This document shows, in pieces, positions 1 to 8,508 of a stretch of DNA of 52,371 nucleotides; the stretch's first letter is position 1; every line of letters starts with the position of its first letter. The notes below the pieces were generated by a model. That model ran no database searches, was not told the DNA's origin, and was given only the letters and a program-made list of their open reading frames with translations. A program made the position numbers and the translations under genes. The stretch is taken from positions 1 through 52,371 of the forward strand of contig JAAAPI010000278.1 in assembly GCA_009908325.1 (NCBI GenBank). Direction: 5' to 3'. This stretch comes from Verrucomicrobiota bacterium. GTDB taxonomy: Bacteria > Verrucomicrobiota > Verrucomicrobiia > Opitutales > Coraliomargaritaceae.

Positions 1-334
1 CGTGTTGCGAAAAAATACCCGTGGCATGCTGCGTCTTACACAACACTGCGTTGATAGGCTTCAGGTGTTTCAGGTGGCGCTTGGGAAAGCGTTCCTGGTT
101 GGGGATCAGGAAATTCTTATCCGCGCTCGACAGCCAGCGCGGGAAGACGCGCTCGAGGAAGATATTCGCATCAAACCTGCTTTTTCGCGGCAGTAGTGCC
201 GACCAAACCGGAATACTGCGGCAGTGGCTGATCGTGACCTGAAAGCCGGACTGAGCCAGTGTGCGGTGTACGAGATCAACATCCTGATCCAGCCCGACGC
301 CATTCGTCCGCGCGATGATGTTGACGTGAAGCAT
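1..334 (-). CDS. Glycosyltransferase-like protein, N-terminal part (runs off window)
   Basis: An open frame runs leftward from ATG 334-332 to the window edge without a stop (111 codons). An in-frame TAA lies just upstream of the ATG, so 334 is the first possible ATG. The protein starts MLHVNIIARTNGVGLDQD and contains NIFLERVFPRW, a run like LIPNQERFPKRH, and VLCKTQHAT. This reads like the N-terminal domain of LPS/capsule glycosyltransferases, where an asparagine-proline loop contacts the substrate; that match is from memory of such proteins, not a search. It is the last gene of the LPS core cluster inside the window, 153 bp after the methyltransferase gene. The C-terminal donor-binding half is outside the window, so the family (GT4-like or other) cannot be fixed. 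Confidence 0.6.
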   Translation of the reverse strand, partial: MLHVNIIARTNGVGLDQDVDLVHRTLAQSGFQVTISHCRSIPVWSALLPRKSRFDANIFLERVFPRWLSSADKNFLIPNQERFPKRHLKHLKPINAVLCKTQHATGIFSQH

Positions 335-487
335 GTCGGGGATGCGATTGTTTTAGCAGTCGGGATGGTTTTTTTGAGAAGCGTAAAAGTCGGCTCGATT
401 AGACAAGTTTAAAATGGCCAAATACCGTATGCACAAATCTATTTTGATACTCAGTTTCCGAATGAGTCATCTTCCTCATCATACGCA

Positions 488-1033
488 CTATCGCGGGCCG
501 CTGTTTCTCAACCCCGGCGATATCGACAGATTCAACGAGAGGATTTTTTTAGAATATTGACAAAAAAACTCAGTTATGTCCGTAACGCTGAGGAACCATT
601 TGTGCCTATCCACCGGGCGCTCGAGAGGCAAGCCGTAGTGGGCAATCGTGCCGCTGCCCCGGGCGATCGGTGTGCGTGCGCTATTCCAGCAGTTGGGCAG
701 GGAAACGATGACTTCTTTCTTTGCCACACGAAAAAGCTCATCCATTATGCGGTGCAGGCAGTCGAGATGTTCGAGAACCTTGATGCAGATTACCGTGTGG
801 TAACTACTGTCTTGAAACGGTAGGCAATCGCATTCCTCGAGATTGAGTTCTATGTCGGGGTCACCCACAATATCGACGCCGGTGTATTCTACACTAGCGT
901 CAATTATTGTTCGTATCGGAGCTTCATAGCAGCCTATGTCCAAAACACTCGTTTGGAATGAGGTACGATACTGATCAAATAAAAATTGAGAGCGGGCCTG
1001 CCGGCCATTAAAGGTTACGTTATGAATTCTCAT
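488..1033 (-). CDS. Class I SAM-dependent methyltransferase in LPS cluster
   Basis: A 181-residue methyltransferase. Motif I is VLDIGCYEAPIR (about residues 31-42) and the acidic end of strand 2 is YTGVDIVGDPDIE. Motif IV is seen as YHTVICIKVLEHL, followed by the usual strand with VIVSLPN. This is the Methyltransf_11 type. The substrate is unknown, but placement among LPS core genes suggests a sugar or lipid-linked glycan. The ATG overlaps the stop of the GT90 gene by 4 bp (ATGA), which indicates translational coupling. The protein is a little short for the group, which usually has 200-240 residues, so the C-terminus may be trimmed. Confidence 0.8.
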   Translation of the reverse strand: MRIHNVTFNGRQARSQFLFDQYRTSFQTSVLDIGCYEAPIRTIIDASVEYTGVDIVGDPDIELNLEECDCLPFQDSSYHTVICIKVLEHLDCLHRIMDELFRVAKKEVIVSLPNCWNSARTPIARGSGTIAHYGLPLERPVDRHKWFLSVTDITEFFCQYSKKILSLNLSISPGLRNSGPR

Positions 1034-2022
1034 GATATTGATTTAGAAGAAATGCAGGGTGCTTTATGCAATTGACCACTCAGTCGGAGATATTTTTCCG
1101 CAACAAGCAGACCGATGAGCTGCTCTTTTCTTGTGTCAGTGAACCGCTTATAATAGCAACTCATTTCATGGATAATCGCTTCTGCCTCGTCCGGGTGGTT
1201 GATGTAGTGGGTGATTTTTTCCGGGAGATCGGTGTAGTCATCGCGCACTTGCACGTAGTGTTTTCCTGCTTGGAGTGTGCCCTCCATAAACCAGGATTCA
1301 TATTTCGGTTTGGTCATGAAGCAAAGCGAGTTGGATTGAGCGATCCACTTCAGGTTGGTGGCCACATCGTTGCCTTCGACGGAGAGAATGAACTTATGTT
1401 GAAGTTGTTCCGGTATGCTTAGATAGGGTTTCTGCCAGTTTTCCATCTCCGGGGTAACCCGCCCTTTTGACATTCCAATATCCAAAAGTGGGTGCCCGAA
1501 AAATTTTTCGAAAAGTGCGCTGCGGGGGTGATTGGGTTTAACCATCCCGCGCCAAACGAGTGTGTCCTTTTTTTGGCGATAGGGGGTGTGGTCTGTGATG
1601 GGGCGAAAGTGGCGGATACTGTTCAGCCGCAGGAGAACACTATTTTCATTGGGCCCGTCAATGGGCCGCGTTTTGACGAAGCTGGGGACTTCGCTGACGT
1701 CTGTTATATCGCCGAAACGGGCGTAACTCCGAACGTCTGCGGGGAAGTAGCGCATGATGCGTCGAAAGTCGAATAAGTAAGTCGCCTTTTCTTTCTGTAT
1801 TTGGCCAATCCGCAAAGCTTCCCTGGGAATAGTGAACGGTTTATCAAGCTTGTTGTAGTAATTGACCCTGCGAAAAACTTCATCTCGATCATATCTATTT
1901 TGGCGGGCGAGCCAACGCTTCAGCCGAAATCGGTAGTAGCGGTCGAGTACGAGAAAATGCTCCGTGAACCCACGCAGGTAGAAAGCGATTTTTCGTGATT
2001 GCTGGTGTTTTAAAGCATTCAT
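1030..2022 (-). CDS. Family 90 glycosyltransferase (LPS-modifying)
   Basis: About 330 residues from ATG 2022; a GTG at 2037 would add five residues. The C-terminal half has the typical GT90/CAP10 pattern: WRGMVKPNHPRS, then KFILSVEGNDVATNLKW, SLCFMTKPKYESWFMEG, and HYVQVRDDYTDLPEKI. These regions bind the nucleotide sugar in the family (xylosyl- and glucosyl-transferases; bacterial members are annotated as LPS core enzymes). It follows the kinase gene by 52 bp and overlaps the next methyltransferase gene by 4 bp. It probably adds a sugar to the LPS core; donor and linkage cannot be read from sequence. Confidence 0.85.
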   Translation of the reverse strand: MNALKHQQSRKIAFYLRGFTEHFLVLDRYYRFRLKRWLARQNRYDRDEVFRRVNYYNKLDKPFTIPREALRIGQIQKEKATYLFDFRRIMRYFPADVRSYARFGDITDVSEVPSFVKTRPIDGPNENSVLLRLNSIRHFRPITDHTPYRQKKDTLVWRGMVKPNHPRSALFEKFFGHPLLDIGMSKGRVTPEMENWQKPYLSIPEQLQHKFILSVEGNDVATNLKWIAQSNSLCFMTKPKYESWFMEGTLQAGKHYVQVRDDYTDLPEKITHYINHPDEAEAIIHEMSCYYKRFTDTRKEQLIGLLVAEKYLRLSGQLHKAPCISSKSIS

Positions 2023-2074
2023 GGCGTTTATTCGCACTACGGCGGTACATTAACCAGGAGAAAAAGGATTGGGG

Positions 2075-2719
2075 TTAGAGCTGTGCATTGATTTTTTCCA
2101 GCAGAATTTCTCTGTTTTGGGTGCCGTCTTCAACCGATTTCTTGAAGCGGGCGATGTCTTTTTCTTGTCGCCGTCTATTTTTTCTCACGTTGTCCAGATC
2201 AATCAGTTGAACCGTCGTTTCATTTTTCACGACTATATTTTGAGCATGAAGATCGCCGTGGGTGAACCCTAAAGAGTGCAGTGACTTAATGGTATGTATG
2301 GCAGCTTGCGCTGTCTTTTCAGAAAGCGTAAGCGGGTCTTTTGAGTAAAGGAAATCGTAGAGATTGGGGCCAGCCACACGTTCAATCAGCAAAAACGTCC
2401 GCGCATACCGTAGGGTGTTGCGCGCGACAACCAGATAATGCGCTGGACAGGCGATACCACGCTTTCTGAGAAGGTAACTATAACGAAGGGACTTATGCGG
2501 GCGAGATAATCGAATAAGAATGCGAAACGCGGAAAGCAGGCCCTGCGCCCTGTAGCATTTAACGATCAGGGTTTTGCCTTGAATTCGGCAGAGACGGACA
2601 TCCTGGGTCTTCCCTTCCTTGATGATCTCACCAGACTCAAAGAGCACGTCTACATCCGCGTAGGAGAGGTCGAGGAAATTATCCGGTGTTTCGGGTGTGA
2701 TAGAACGAGAGTTAATCAT
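2075..2719 (-). CDS. Lipopolysaccharide kinase, WaaP/KdkA-like
   Basis: A small 214-residue protein kinase-fold enzyme of the LPS kinase group. It has the ATP-binding Lys at about 54 (LIVKCYR), the catalytic loop THGDLHAQNIVV with Asp156 and Asn161, and the metal-binding LIDLDNVRK with Asp174 or Asp176. Such enzymes phosphorylate Kdo or heptose in the inner core from the cytoplasmic side. All catalytic residues are present, in contrast to the second kinase at 5784-6527. It lies 21 bp after a WaaG-like GT4 gene. Kdo kinase against heptose kinase cannot be settled from sequence alone. Confidence 0.83.
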   Translation of the reverse strand: MINSRSITPETPDNFLDLSYADVDVLFESGEIIKEGKTQDVRLCRIQGKTLIVKCYRAQGLLSAFRILIRLSRPHKSLRYSYLLRKRGIACPAHYLVVARNTLRYARTFLLIERVAGPNLYDFLYSKDPLTLSEKTAQAAIHTIKSLHSLGFTHGDLHAQNIVVKNETTVQLIDLDNVRKNRRRQEKDIARFKKSVEDGTQNREILLEKINAQL

Positions 2720-2740
2720 GGGGTGTGCACTTTACTCGGC

Positions 2741-3895
2741 TTATGAATTCGGAATCCGATTATTCAGGTAATCGCTTAAGGCGGCCTCAAATTCAAGAAT
2801 ATGACGCTCCATAGAGAACTGCTGACCGGTGGCAATGGCATGTTGACGCATTGCCGACCGATTTTCCTGCCCGGCCAGTTTTTCAATGCACGCTCTTATT
2901 TTGTCATAATCTCCAGCCCGGGGGATCACATAGCCATTTTTTCCGCTTTCGACCAGCTCGGCACTGCCGTTGCTCGCAGTGGTAATTACGGGTAGTCCCG
3001 AGGCAAGGGCCTCGCAGACAACGTTGGCGGCGGCATCGTATTTAGACGGAAAAACCAGACAGTCAGCGGCGCCGTAAAATTTTTCGATCTGCGGTTGAAA
3101 GCCCGCGTAGGCCACCCGGTGCTTGAGGCCGTAGCGCGTGATGGCGTGATCCAGCTTGGACGCATCCGTGCGCCCGACGATGAGCAGCTTCACTTTGGTG
3201 TCTTTTATCAATGAAAACGAATGGATCAGCTCGGGGAGACCTTTTCGCTTTCCCCCACCTGCCGTAAAAAGGCAAACAAAATCGTCGCCCGAAAACCCAT
3301 ACTTGTCGCGTATGCTATCGCGCGTTTCTCCAGCTCGGGTCGGGTTAAAGCGATCCAGGTCGATACCATTCCGAATCACCCGGATAGTGCGGTCGGAAAC
3401 GCCGTAGCGGTGCTGAATATCTTTTCTCACCATTTCCGAATTGGTGATTAAGCGATCCGGCGTTTTCTGCGTGAAGAGCCGTCGTTGCAGGAATTTAACA
3501 ACCAGATGCTTAGGCTGGAGCTGTTCCAGCGAGCCGAGGCAATTTTCCATATAGGTCTCGTGGACACCGCCGCCGGCCCGGTAGAATTGGCCGAAAGTAA
3601 CGTTGCCAGTCGTGAAAACCAAATCAAATTGAACCGGATGACGGCGAATCAATTGTTGCGCCCGGTAGTTGAACCAAAGCATGCGCAAACCCGACTCAAG
3701 CTTGCAGGCACGGATTCTGATCTTAGTCAGTCCACCGTGTTCAACCGAGCGGCTGCCAAAATTTTCCGCGAAACACCAGACTCGATAATCTTTATCCAGT
3801 AAGCCACGCAGCAAGCGTTTGATATAATTCTCGTGGCCGCCTTTGTCGGGATCCAGTGACTTAACGACCAGTGCGATCTTGATTGGTGTGCTCAT
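2741..3895 (-). CDS. GT4 glycosyltransferase, WaaG-like
   Basis: 384 residues from ATG 3895; a TTG directly before it could also be read as a start. The N-terminal domain begins IKIALVVKSLDPDKGGHENY with the glycine-rich acceptor loop. The C-terminal GT-B domain has FTAGGGKRKGLPELI and SKYDAAANVVCEALASGLPV, a D-x7-E form of the EX7E signature that is also found in WaaG (LPS core glucosyltransferase I). The frame begins 4 bp after the preceding GT4 gene stops. Likely role: adding the first hexose of the outer core. The donor sugar is inferred only by similarity to WaaG. Confidence 0.87.
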   Translation of the reverse strand: MSTPIKIALVVKSLDPDKGGHENYIKRLLRGLLDKDYRVWCFAENFGSRSVEHGGLTKIRIRACKLESGLRMLWFNYRAQQLIRRHPVQFDLVFTTGNVTFGQFYRAGGGVHETYMENCLGSLEQLQPKHLVVKFLQRRLFTQKTPDRLITNSEMVRKDIQHRYGVSDRTIRVIRNGIDLDRFNPTRAGETRDSIRDKYGFSGDDFVCLFTAGGGKRKGLPELIHSFSLIKDTKVKLLIVGRTDASKLDHAITRYGLKHRVAYAGFQPQIEKFYGAADCLVFPSKYDAAANVVCEALASGLPVITTASNGSAELVESGKNGYVIPRAGDYDKIRACIEKLAGQENRSAMRQHAIATGQQFSMERHILEFEAALSDYLNNRIPNS

Positions 3896-3899
3896 CAAA

Positions 3900-5003
3900 T
3901 TAAACCTGTTTCACTGACAAAACTTCCTGATAGAGGTTGCTGTAACTTGCCGCCATAGCTTGTGTGTTGAATTGAAGTGAGTGCTGGTAGGCGCTTTCAA
4001 CAATCTGTTCTCGCAGGCGACTGTTCTGTTTCAATGTGAACAAATTTTGAGCCAACTGCACAGCGTCTTTTACCTCAGCTAGAAGTCCCGTGTTTTCGTT
4101 TTTGACCAGCTCCGGTATCCCGCCTGCGTTGGTAGCGACCACGGGCACCCGCGCGGCAAATGCATCGATCACACTGGTGCCGAGTCCTTCCGTTTTTGAG
4201 CTTATAAAAAAAATATCCAGCGATGGTAATACTTCGGCAATATTTTTTAAAAATCCGGTCAGTATGAAATAACCATCGAGATTGTGATGCTTGATATACG
4301 CTTTTATCTCGGCTTCTTGCTCACCTTCACCAATGATGAAGAATCGAACTTTATGATCGAAGTGTTCGATGTAGTGTTGGGCACTATCGACAAAGGTGAA
4401 ATAATCTTTGTGCGGGGCGATTGCACTGGTGTTGCCAATTAAAGTAAGGTCACTATCGAGCTTGTATTCCCTTCGTAAAAAATCGGCTCCGATATAAGGC
4501 TCAAACTTGCAATGGTTGATCGCGCTGTGAATGGTCGTGCATTTCGTCGGCTCATCTGTGCCTCTCACGACAATTTTCCGAATCGCATCGGAGACGCAGA
4601 CAATCCTCTGAATCCCGGGAAAGGTATATTTGAATCGCGAAAAGGGGTTGTTCTTTAATTTAAAGTCGACTCTTCGGGTCAGGACGACGGGCACCCGATT
4701 GCCGAATAAATAAGCCAGAAAAGCGGCGCTGTGCGAATGGGAGCTATGCGCGTGCAGGATATCAACGGACAGTTGCTTGCACAACCTTTTAAGGTCCCGG
4801 CCTGACTTCAGATCCGACGAGCTTTTCATCTGGAGGGGATAGTGCGCCCATCCCTTCTGCCTACAGAACGACTCAAATTCCGAGTCAGGCTTGCAGGCCA
4901 CCAACGGTTCAATGCCCATGGTCTCCAATTCTTCGATTAGGTAGGCAATTTGTTGTTCGCCCCCGCGCCAACTGGATTCAGAGCTTAGATGAAGAATCTT
5001 CAT
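3900..5003 (-). CDS. GT4 glycosyltransferase
   Basis: 367 residues, GT-B fold. The N-terminus MKILHLSSESSWRGGEQQ is the classic group 1 glycosyltransferase opening. Further on are HAHSSHSHSAAFLAYL, then GNTSAIAPHKDYFTF in the donor domain and EGLGTSVIDAFAARVPVVA with GGIPELV. The nucleotide-sugar signature has E-x7-D here instead of E-x7-E, a minor change. The gene overlaps the GT2 gene before it by 26 bp and is followed after 4 bp by the WaaG-like gene, so all three are co-translated. It is probably an LPS core hexosyl- or heptosyltransferase; the exact step is not visible. Confidence 0.87.
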   Translation of the reverse strand: MKILHLSSESSWRGGEQQIAYLIEELETMGIEPLVACKPDSEFESFCRQKGWAHYPLQMKSSSDLKSGRDLKRLCKQLSVDILHAHSSHSHSAAFLAYLFGNRVPVVLTRRVDFKLKNNPFSRFKYTFPGIQRIVCVSDAIRKIVVRGTDEPTKCTTIHSAINHCKFEPYIGADFLRREYKLDSDLTLIGNTSAIAPHKDYFTFVDSAQHYIEHFDHKVRFFIIGEGEQEAEIKAYIKHHNLDGYFILTGFLKNIAEVLPSLDIFFISSKTEGLGTSVIDAFAARVPVVATNAGGIPELVKNENTGLLAEVKDAVQLAQNLFTLKQNSRLREQIVESAYQHSLQFNTQAMAASYSNLYQEVLSVKQV

Positions 5004-5763
5004 GGCGGGATTTAAGCTCCTTAAACTTGGCGTATTTCAGAAATTTTGCATGTGCTGAAATGACGGCGATGGTTAATCCGTGAAAACCGTCCAGGAAACC
5101 ACGTTGCAGCACGTAGCGCTTTAAGAATGTAAACGGAGGGTCACTGATCATTTTAAACGTAGCTGCGGTTCGCGGCTTTGCGTCGAATAATTGGCGTGCG
5201 GCAATTTCGGAGAACTTATTCGTCTGGTTAACATGAGCGGCCAGGCTTGAAATTGTGTCATGTAATATATCGCCGCGAAGTGACTCTATTTTTACCCCAC
5301 GGTCGAGAACCACGGAATCGTGCGGGTTACGGCCACCCCATCTTCCGATTTTTCGATCCCATAATCTTACTTTCCGGTCAGGATACCAACCGCTGTGCTG
5401 AATCCATTGGCCGCAATAGTTGTTTAACCTCGGCATTGAGTAGGCCATCCCCGTTCTGCCACCACCGGATTTTAAATCCTGGATCTCGTTGATCAGGAGT
5501 TCGCTGAGGCATTCATCAGCGTCGAGGGAGAGTATGTCGTCGTACTCCGCTTCATCGAGGGCGAAGTTTTTTTGCTGGATGTGACCTTCAAATCGATTCT
5601 TTAAGAACCGGACTGTATCGTAGGACTTGCAGATGCTCTCAGTCTGGTCGCTCGAAAAACTGTCAACGACGACAATTTCATCGGCAACGTGGCACAGCGA
5701 GTCCAAGCACTTTTTGATTTTCTGCTCTTCGTTGAAAGTGATGATCGTTGCACTGATTTTCAT
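4978..5763 (-). CDS. GT2 glycosyltransferase, WaaE/KdtX-like
   Basis: 261 residues with a GT-A fold. ATIITFNEEQKIKKCLDSL opens the nucleotide-binding domain, followed by EIVVVDSFSSDQT and the metal-binding ILSLDADECLS. The later RLNNYCGQWIQHSGWYPD and WGGRNPHDSVVL are typical of the WaaE/KdtX group, which adds a beta-glucose to heptose I of the inner core. The family typically has about 250-260 residues, so this gene is full length. It starts at ATG 5763, 20 bp after the RfaY-like kinase gene ends, and overlaps the next GT4 gene. Confidence 0.88.
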   Translation of the reverse strand: MKISATIITFNEEQKIKKCLDSLCHVADEIVVVDSFSSDQTESICKSYDTVRFLKNRFEGHIQQKNFALDEAEYDDILSLDADECLSELLINEIQDLKSGGGRTGMAYSMPRLNNYCGQWIQHSGWYPDRKVRLWDRKIGRWGGRNPHDSVVLDRGVKIESLRGDILHDTISSLAAHVNQTNKFSEIAARQLFDAKPRTAATFKMISDPPFTFLKRYVLQRGFLDGFHGLTIAVISAHAKFLKYAKFKELKSRHEDSSSKL

Positions 5764-5783
5764 CTCGGGATGGGGTTTCAGAA

Positions 5784-6527
5784 TTAAGCTTTGGTTGATT
5801 TGAAGATGCGCCTAAGGCCGCGTCTCACCCGACGAAACTCAATTCCTTTCCGTTCGAACCAAGCAGCTAGCGCAAAAGAGGGTGATTTCAGAACATCTTC
5901 TGGAATAAACTCCAAACATTCCGGATAGATCCGGGCGAGATGCGCCAGCTCCATTTCCTTTTGTAATTTTGGAAGAATCCGAGGTTTTTTTAATCTGAAG
6001 TCGATGAAGGTCACTCCTTTTTCCGATATCAAAAAATTCGCGGGTTTGGCGTCGGATCTCAAATACCCCTTTTTGTGGAGATTCAGGAGTTCGGTCGCAA
6101 CGAGTTCAGCGTCCTGCGGGCCCGCCGCAGTCCCTTTGTGGAAACGATAGCAGCAGAAGCTGTCAACGACGAGGCCCCACCTGCGTTTTTGCCCCGCCAT
6201 CAGTGGGATCGGGGCCAGAAATCCCAATTGATGCATAAATTGAAGGTTTTTAAAGGTTCGAACGCTTTCGCTATTACGAAACAGGGTGGCGAGTCGTTCA
6301 CCGAACCTCCGCAACCGGGCCCTCGGAATTTTGTAAATGATCGATTCGTTTCCGACCAGGATTTGCGCGGCATAGGTCGCGGAACTGTCTTTGAAGATTT
6401 TTTGGACTTCGTAGGATTTTTCAGCGATGGAATCGAGAAGCGATTTTGCGGTCCCTTCTTCAAGAGTTGTTAATAAGCGGAAACCCCGATACACGAGTTT
6501 TCGTTGAATGTTAGGCTTCGGACTCAT
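5784..6527 (-). CDS. RfaY-like LPS core kinase, altered active site
   Basis: 247 residues from ATG 6527 (a TTG lies just before it). It resembles the RfaY/WaaY heptose kinase group: VYRGFRLLTT near the N-terminus, an ATP-site Lys about 66 (IIYKIPR), the loop YLRSDAKPANFL with Asp159 and Asn164, and TFIDFRLKKP with Asp176. The usual HGD of this family is RSD here, so the histidine is missing, but the catalytic Asp, Asn and metal Asp are kept. It is the first gene of the minus-strand LPS core cluster, so the promoter should lie in 6528-6764. Activity is plausible but not certain. Confidence 0.75.
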   Translation of the reverse strand: MSPKPNIQRKLVYRGFRLLTTLEEGTAKSLLDSIAEKSYEVQKIFKDSSATYAAQILVGNESIIYKIPRARLRRFGERLATLFRNSESVRTFKNLQFMHQLGFLAPIPLMAGQKRRWGLVVDSFCCYRFHKGTAAGPQDAELVATELLNLHKKGYLRSDAKPANFLISEKGVTFIDFRLKKPRILPKLQKEMELAHLARIYPECLEFIPEDVLKSPSFALAAWFERKGIEFRRVRRGLRRIFKSTKA

Positions 6528-6764
6528 CAAAAAATTTCATGTTGAACGTAGATGTGGAATCTTAGGGAGAGCGTTCTCCCCGTGGCAAGCCTCCAGCTGT
6601 TGGGGGAATTCACAGTCAGCGCTCCAGAGGTTTTTTGTGTCAGCGTTCGCCGGTCGGGATGTTGATCTCAATTTTTGGTTTCGGATGGGGACCGGTCTTT
6701 CCAGCTGAATTGATTCGGCATTATTCTCTTGCTTGATTTTATACTGTAGACAATTTGCGGACAT

Positions 6765-6923
6765 ATGGAAACAGCGACCTTGCGACAACTACGCAATGAA
6801 ACGAGCCTGCTGGCTGAATGGATTGAAGCGGGAGAGACGGTCTTGGTAGCAAAGCGTTCCAAGCCACTCTCTCGTTTGATCTCCGCCGCTTCTCAGCAGC
6901 TTGACGAGTGGCCGATTCGCTGA
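6765..6923 (+). CDS. Orphan Phd/YefM-type antitoxin
   Basis: A 52-residue open frame with ATG 6765 and TGA 6921-6923, preceded by GCGGA five bases upstream. The product begins METATLRQLRNETSLLAEW and continues IEAGETVLVAKRSKPLSRLI. This matches the N-terminal DNA-binding fold of prevent-host-death antitoxins: a helix, then EAGE, then a strand ending in R-x-KP. The family is usually 70-90 residues with a C-terminal toxin-binding tail; here the tail is short. No PIN, Doc or RelE toxin follows; the next 114 bp lead straight to the acyltransferase gene. It may be a lone regulator or the relic of a lost pair. Confidence 0.6.
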   Translation: METATLRQLRNETSLLAEWIEAGETVLVAKRSKPLSRLISAASQQLDEWPIR

Positions 6924-7037
6924 TTTTAAAGTTTTGCATCCTTTGATACGCGGTAGCGCAAACTGGCCCGGGCTGTTGGTCTGTTGTTATCTTCAGACTT
7001 TTCGGACGAAATTTAAACAGACAAGACTTTTTTCATT

Positions 7038-8438
7038 TTGCTCTTCTGTCTTAAGTTTTTCGCGTGCCTGCTGGCTTGGTTGCCGCCTGCTTTGGTTTCG
7101 GCTTTGTGCTGGTTCTTGGGCTCTCTTATCAGGATTGTTTTGCCATCACGCAGCCGCATCACGCTGAACAGTCTCTCCCATGCCTTCCCGGAGCGGACCG
7201 AGGCTTGGCGGCGGCGGGTTTTTCGAGCTTCTTGCGCGCGCCTGGTGGAGATGGGGCTCTTTCGTTTGGCGGCGACTTATTTCAGTCCGGAGCGGTTGGA
7301 GCAAACGCTGGAAATTTCGCCTGAAACGCGGAAAATTATCGGGGAATACGAGGCGGGTGCTATGCGGTATGGTCGACCTGTGGTGATTATGCTCCCGCAC
7401 ATGACGCTTTCGGAGGCGGCTACGATGCTGCCGGGGCAGGTCCCCGGGCTGAAGCCGGTCCATGCCATCTTTCGACCGCTTAACCAGCCGTCAATCAACC
7501 GCTGGGTCACGCAAGAGCGGGAGCGCTTTGGTGCTAAGATGATTTCGCGACGATCCGGACACAACAATGCCATGGCGGCCCTGCGGCGTGGGGAAATCGT
7601 GGCGGTGCTCTTTGATCAGGATGCGGCCAGCCGAGGTTCTGTCATCACCTTTATGGGGCGCATTGCATCGGCGACGGATCTGCCCGCGTTGATGGCCCAT
7701 CGTTTCGGAGCAGATGTTTTTCTTATGCTGCCGGAGCGGCAAAGCTTTTGGCAGGCAAGGCTCACGTTGACTCCGATTCCACTCGGCGATTCGCCGGTGG
7801 ACGTGACGATTGCGGCGCACGACACGCTGGAGGCCTATCTGCGCCGCGACTCGGCGACAGCCGCCGATTGGCTTTGGTTGCACAATCGGTGGAACTACGC
7901 TTACAAGCCATCAAAACGCTTTCACCTGCCGGAGAAACGCAACCAGCTCGCGCGGGCCAACGCGATGCATGGCCATGCCGCCGTGCCGCGCAAGACCCGC
8001 TTTTGGGTTCGGCTGCCCGATGAGCTGGACGCTGTCACTCAAGCGCTACCTGTCTTGAGGGCGATCCGGACCGGTCGGCCTGATTTCGAGTTTACCTTGC
8101 TCGGAAAACGGTCTTTTCGGGCATCTCTCGAGGGGCAAGGGGTGGCGGATCGTTTCATCTGCCTGCCTTCGAAGGGATTCGGGTATTTTTACACATTTCA
8201 CAGGATGCGGCTAGAATATCCGGACACATTCCTTGTAATGAGTGACAGCTTTCGGGCTGATCTAGAGGCGTTTCTCACCCGTTGCCCCCAACGCTTTGGC
8301 ATCGAACGGCCCGGTAAAAGGCGGCTCCTTCTGACCCAAGCTTACCGCATTCCTTCGACTATCGACGCGACTTGGATCCATACTACCCGGCTTTGGGAAG
8401 AAATGGCGCGTTTTTATGGCCTGCGGGAGCCCCTTTAG
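7038..8438 (+). CDS. LpxL-type lipid A acyltransferase fused to N-half of GT9
   Basis: 466 residues. Residues 1-300 are a lysophospholipid acyltransferase of the LpxL/HtrB type: an N-terminal membrane anchor, IMLPHMTLSEA with His121 and Glu126 (the HX4E motif), then VLFDQDAASRG and FMGRIASATD. Residues about 320-466 look like the N-terminal acceptor domain of GT9 heptosyltransferases (WaaF/WaaC): FWVRLPDELDAVTQALPVLRAI, then FTLLGKRSF and RFGIERPGKRRLLLT. The C-terminal ADP-heptose domain is absent and no continuation is visible downstream. The start is a TTG at 7038; no ATG occurs near the N-terminus, so the exact start is uncertain. It lies beside the LPS core cluster, which fits lipid A assembly. 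Confidence 0.8.
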   Translation: MLFCLKFFACLLAWLPPALVSALCWFLGSLIRIVLPSRSRITLNSLSHAFPERTEAWRRRVFRASCARLVEMGLFRLAATYFSPERLEQTLEISPETRKIIGEYEAGAMRYGRPVVIMLPHMTLSEAATMLPGQVPGLKPVHAIFRPLNQPSINRWVTQERERFGAKMISRRSGHNNAMAALRRGEIVAVLFDQDAASRGSVITFMGRIASATDLPALMAHRFGADVFLMLPERQSFWQARLTLTPIPLGDSPVDVTIAAHDTLEAYLRRDSATAADWLWLHNRWNYAYKPSKRFHLPEKRNQLARANAMHGHAAVPRKTRFWVRLPDELDAVTQALPVLRAIRTGRPDFEFTLLGKRSFRASLEGQGVADRFICLPSKGFGYFYTFHRMRLEYPDTFLVMSDSFRADLEAFLTRCPQRFGIERPGKRRLLLTQAYRIPSTIDATWIHTTRLWEEMARFYGLREPL

Positions 8439-8492
8439 GCAAATTTTTCCCCGCGTAAACCGTGGGCTGGCTCTGTATTGTCAATTTGCCGT

Positions 8493-8508
8493 GGAGGAGT
8501 AAGTCCTG
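8493..8508 (+). promoter_or_regulatory. Strong Shine-Dalgarno far upstream of gene 8626
   Basis: GGAGGAG at 8493-8499 is the best ribosome-binding site in the neighbourhood. Six bases after it comes a CTG (8506-8508) whose frame stays open, without a stop, into the gene that I start at ATG 8626. A two-codon ATG frame (ATG CGG TGA) begins at 8511. So the site may serve a non-ATG start that adds 40 residues, or a mini-leader. Confidence 0.35.
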
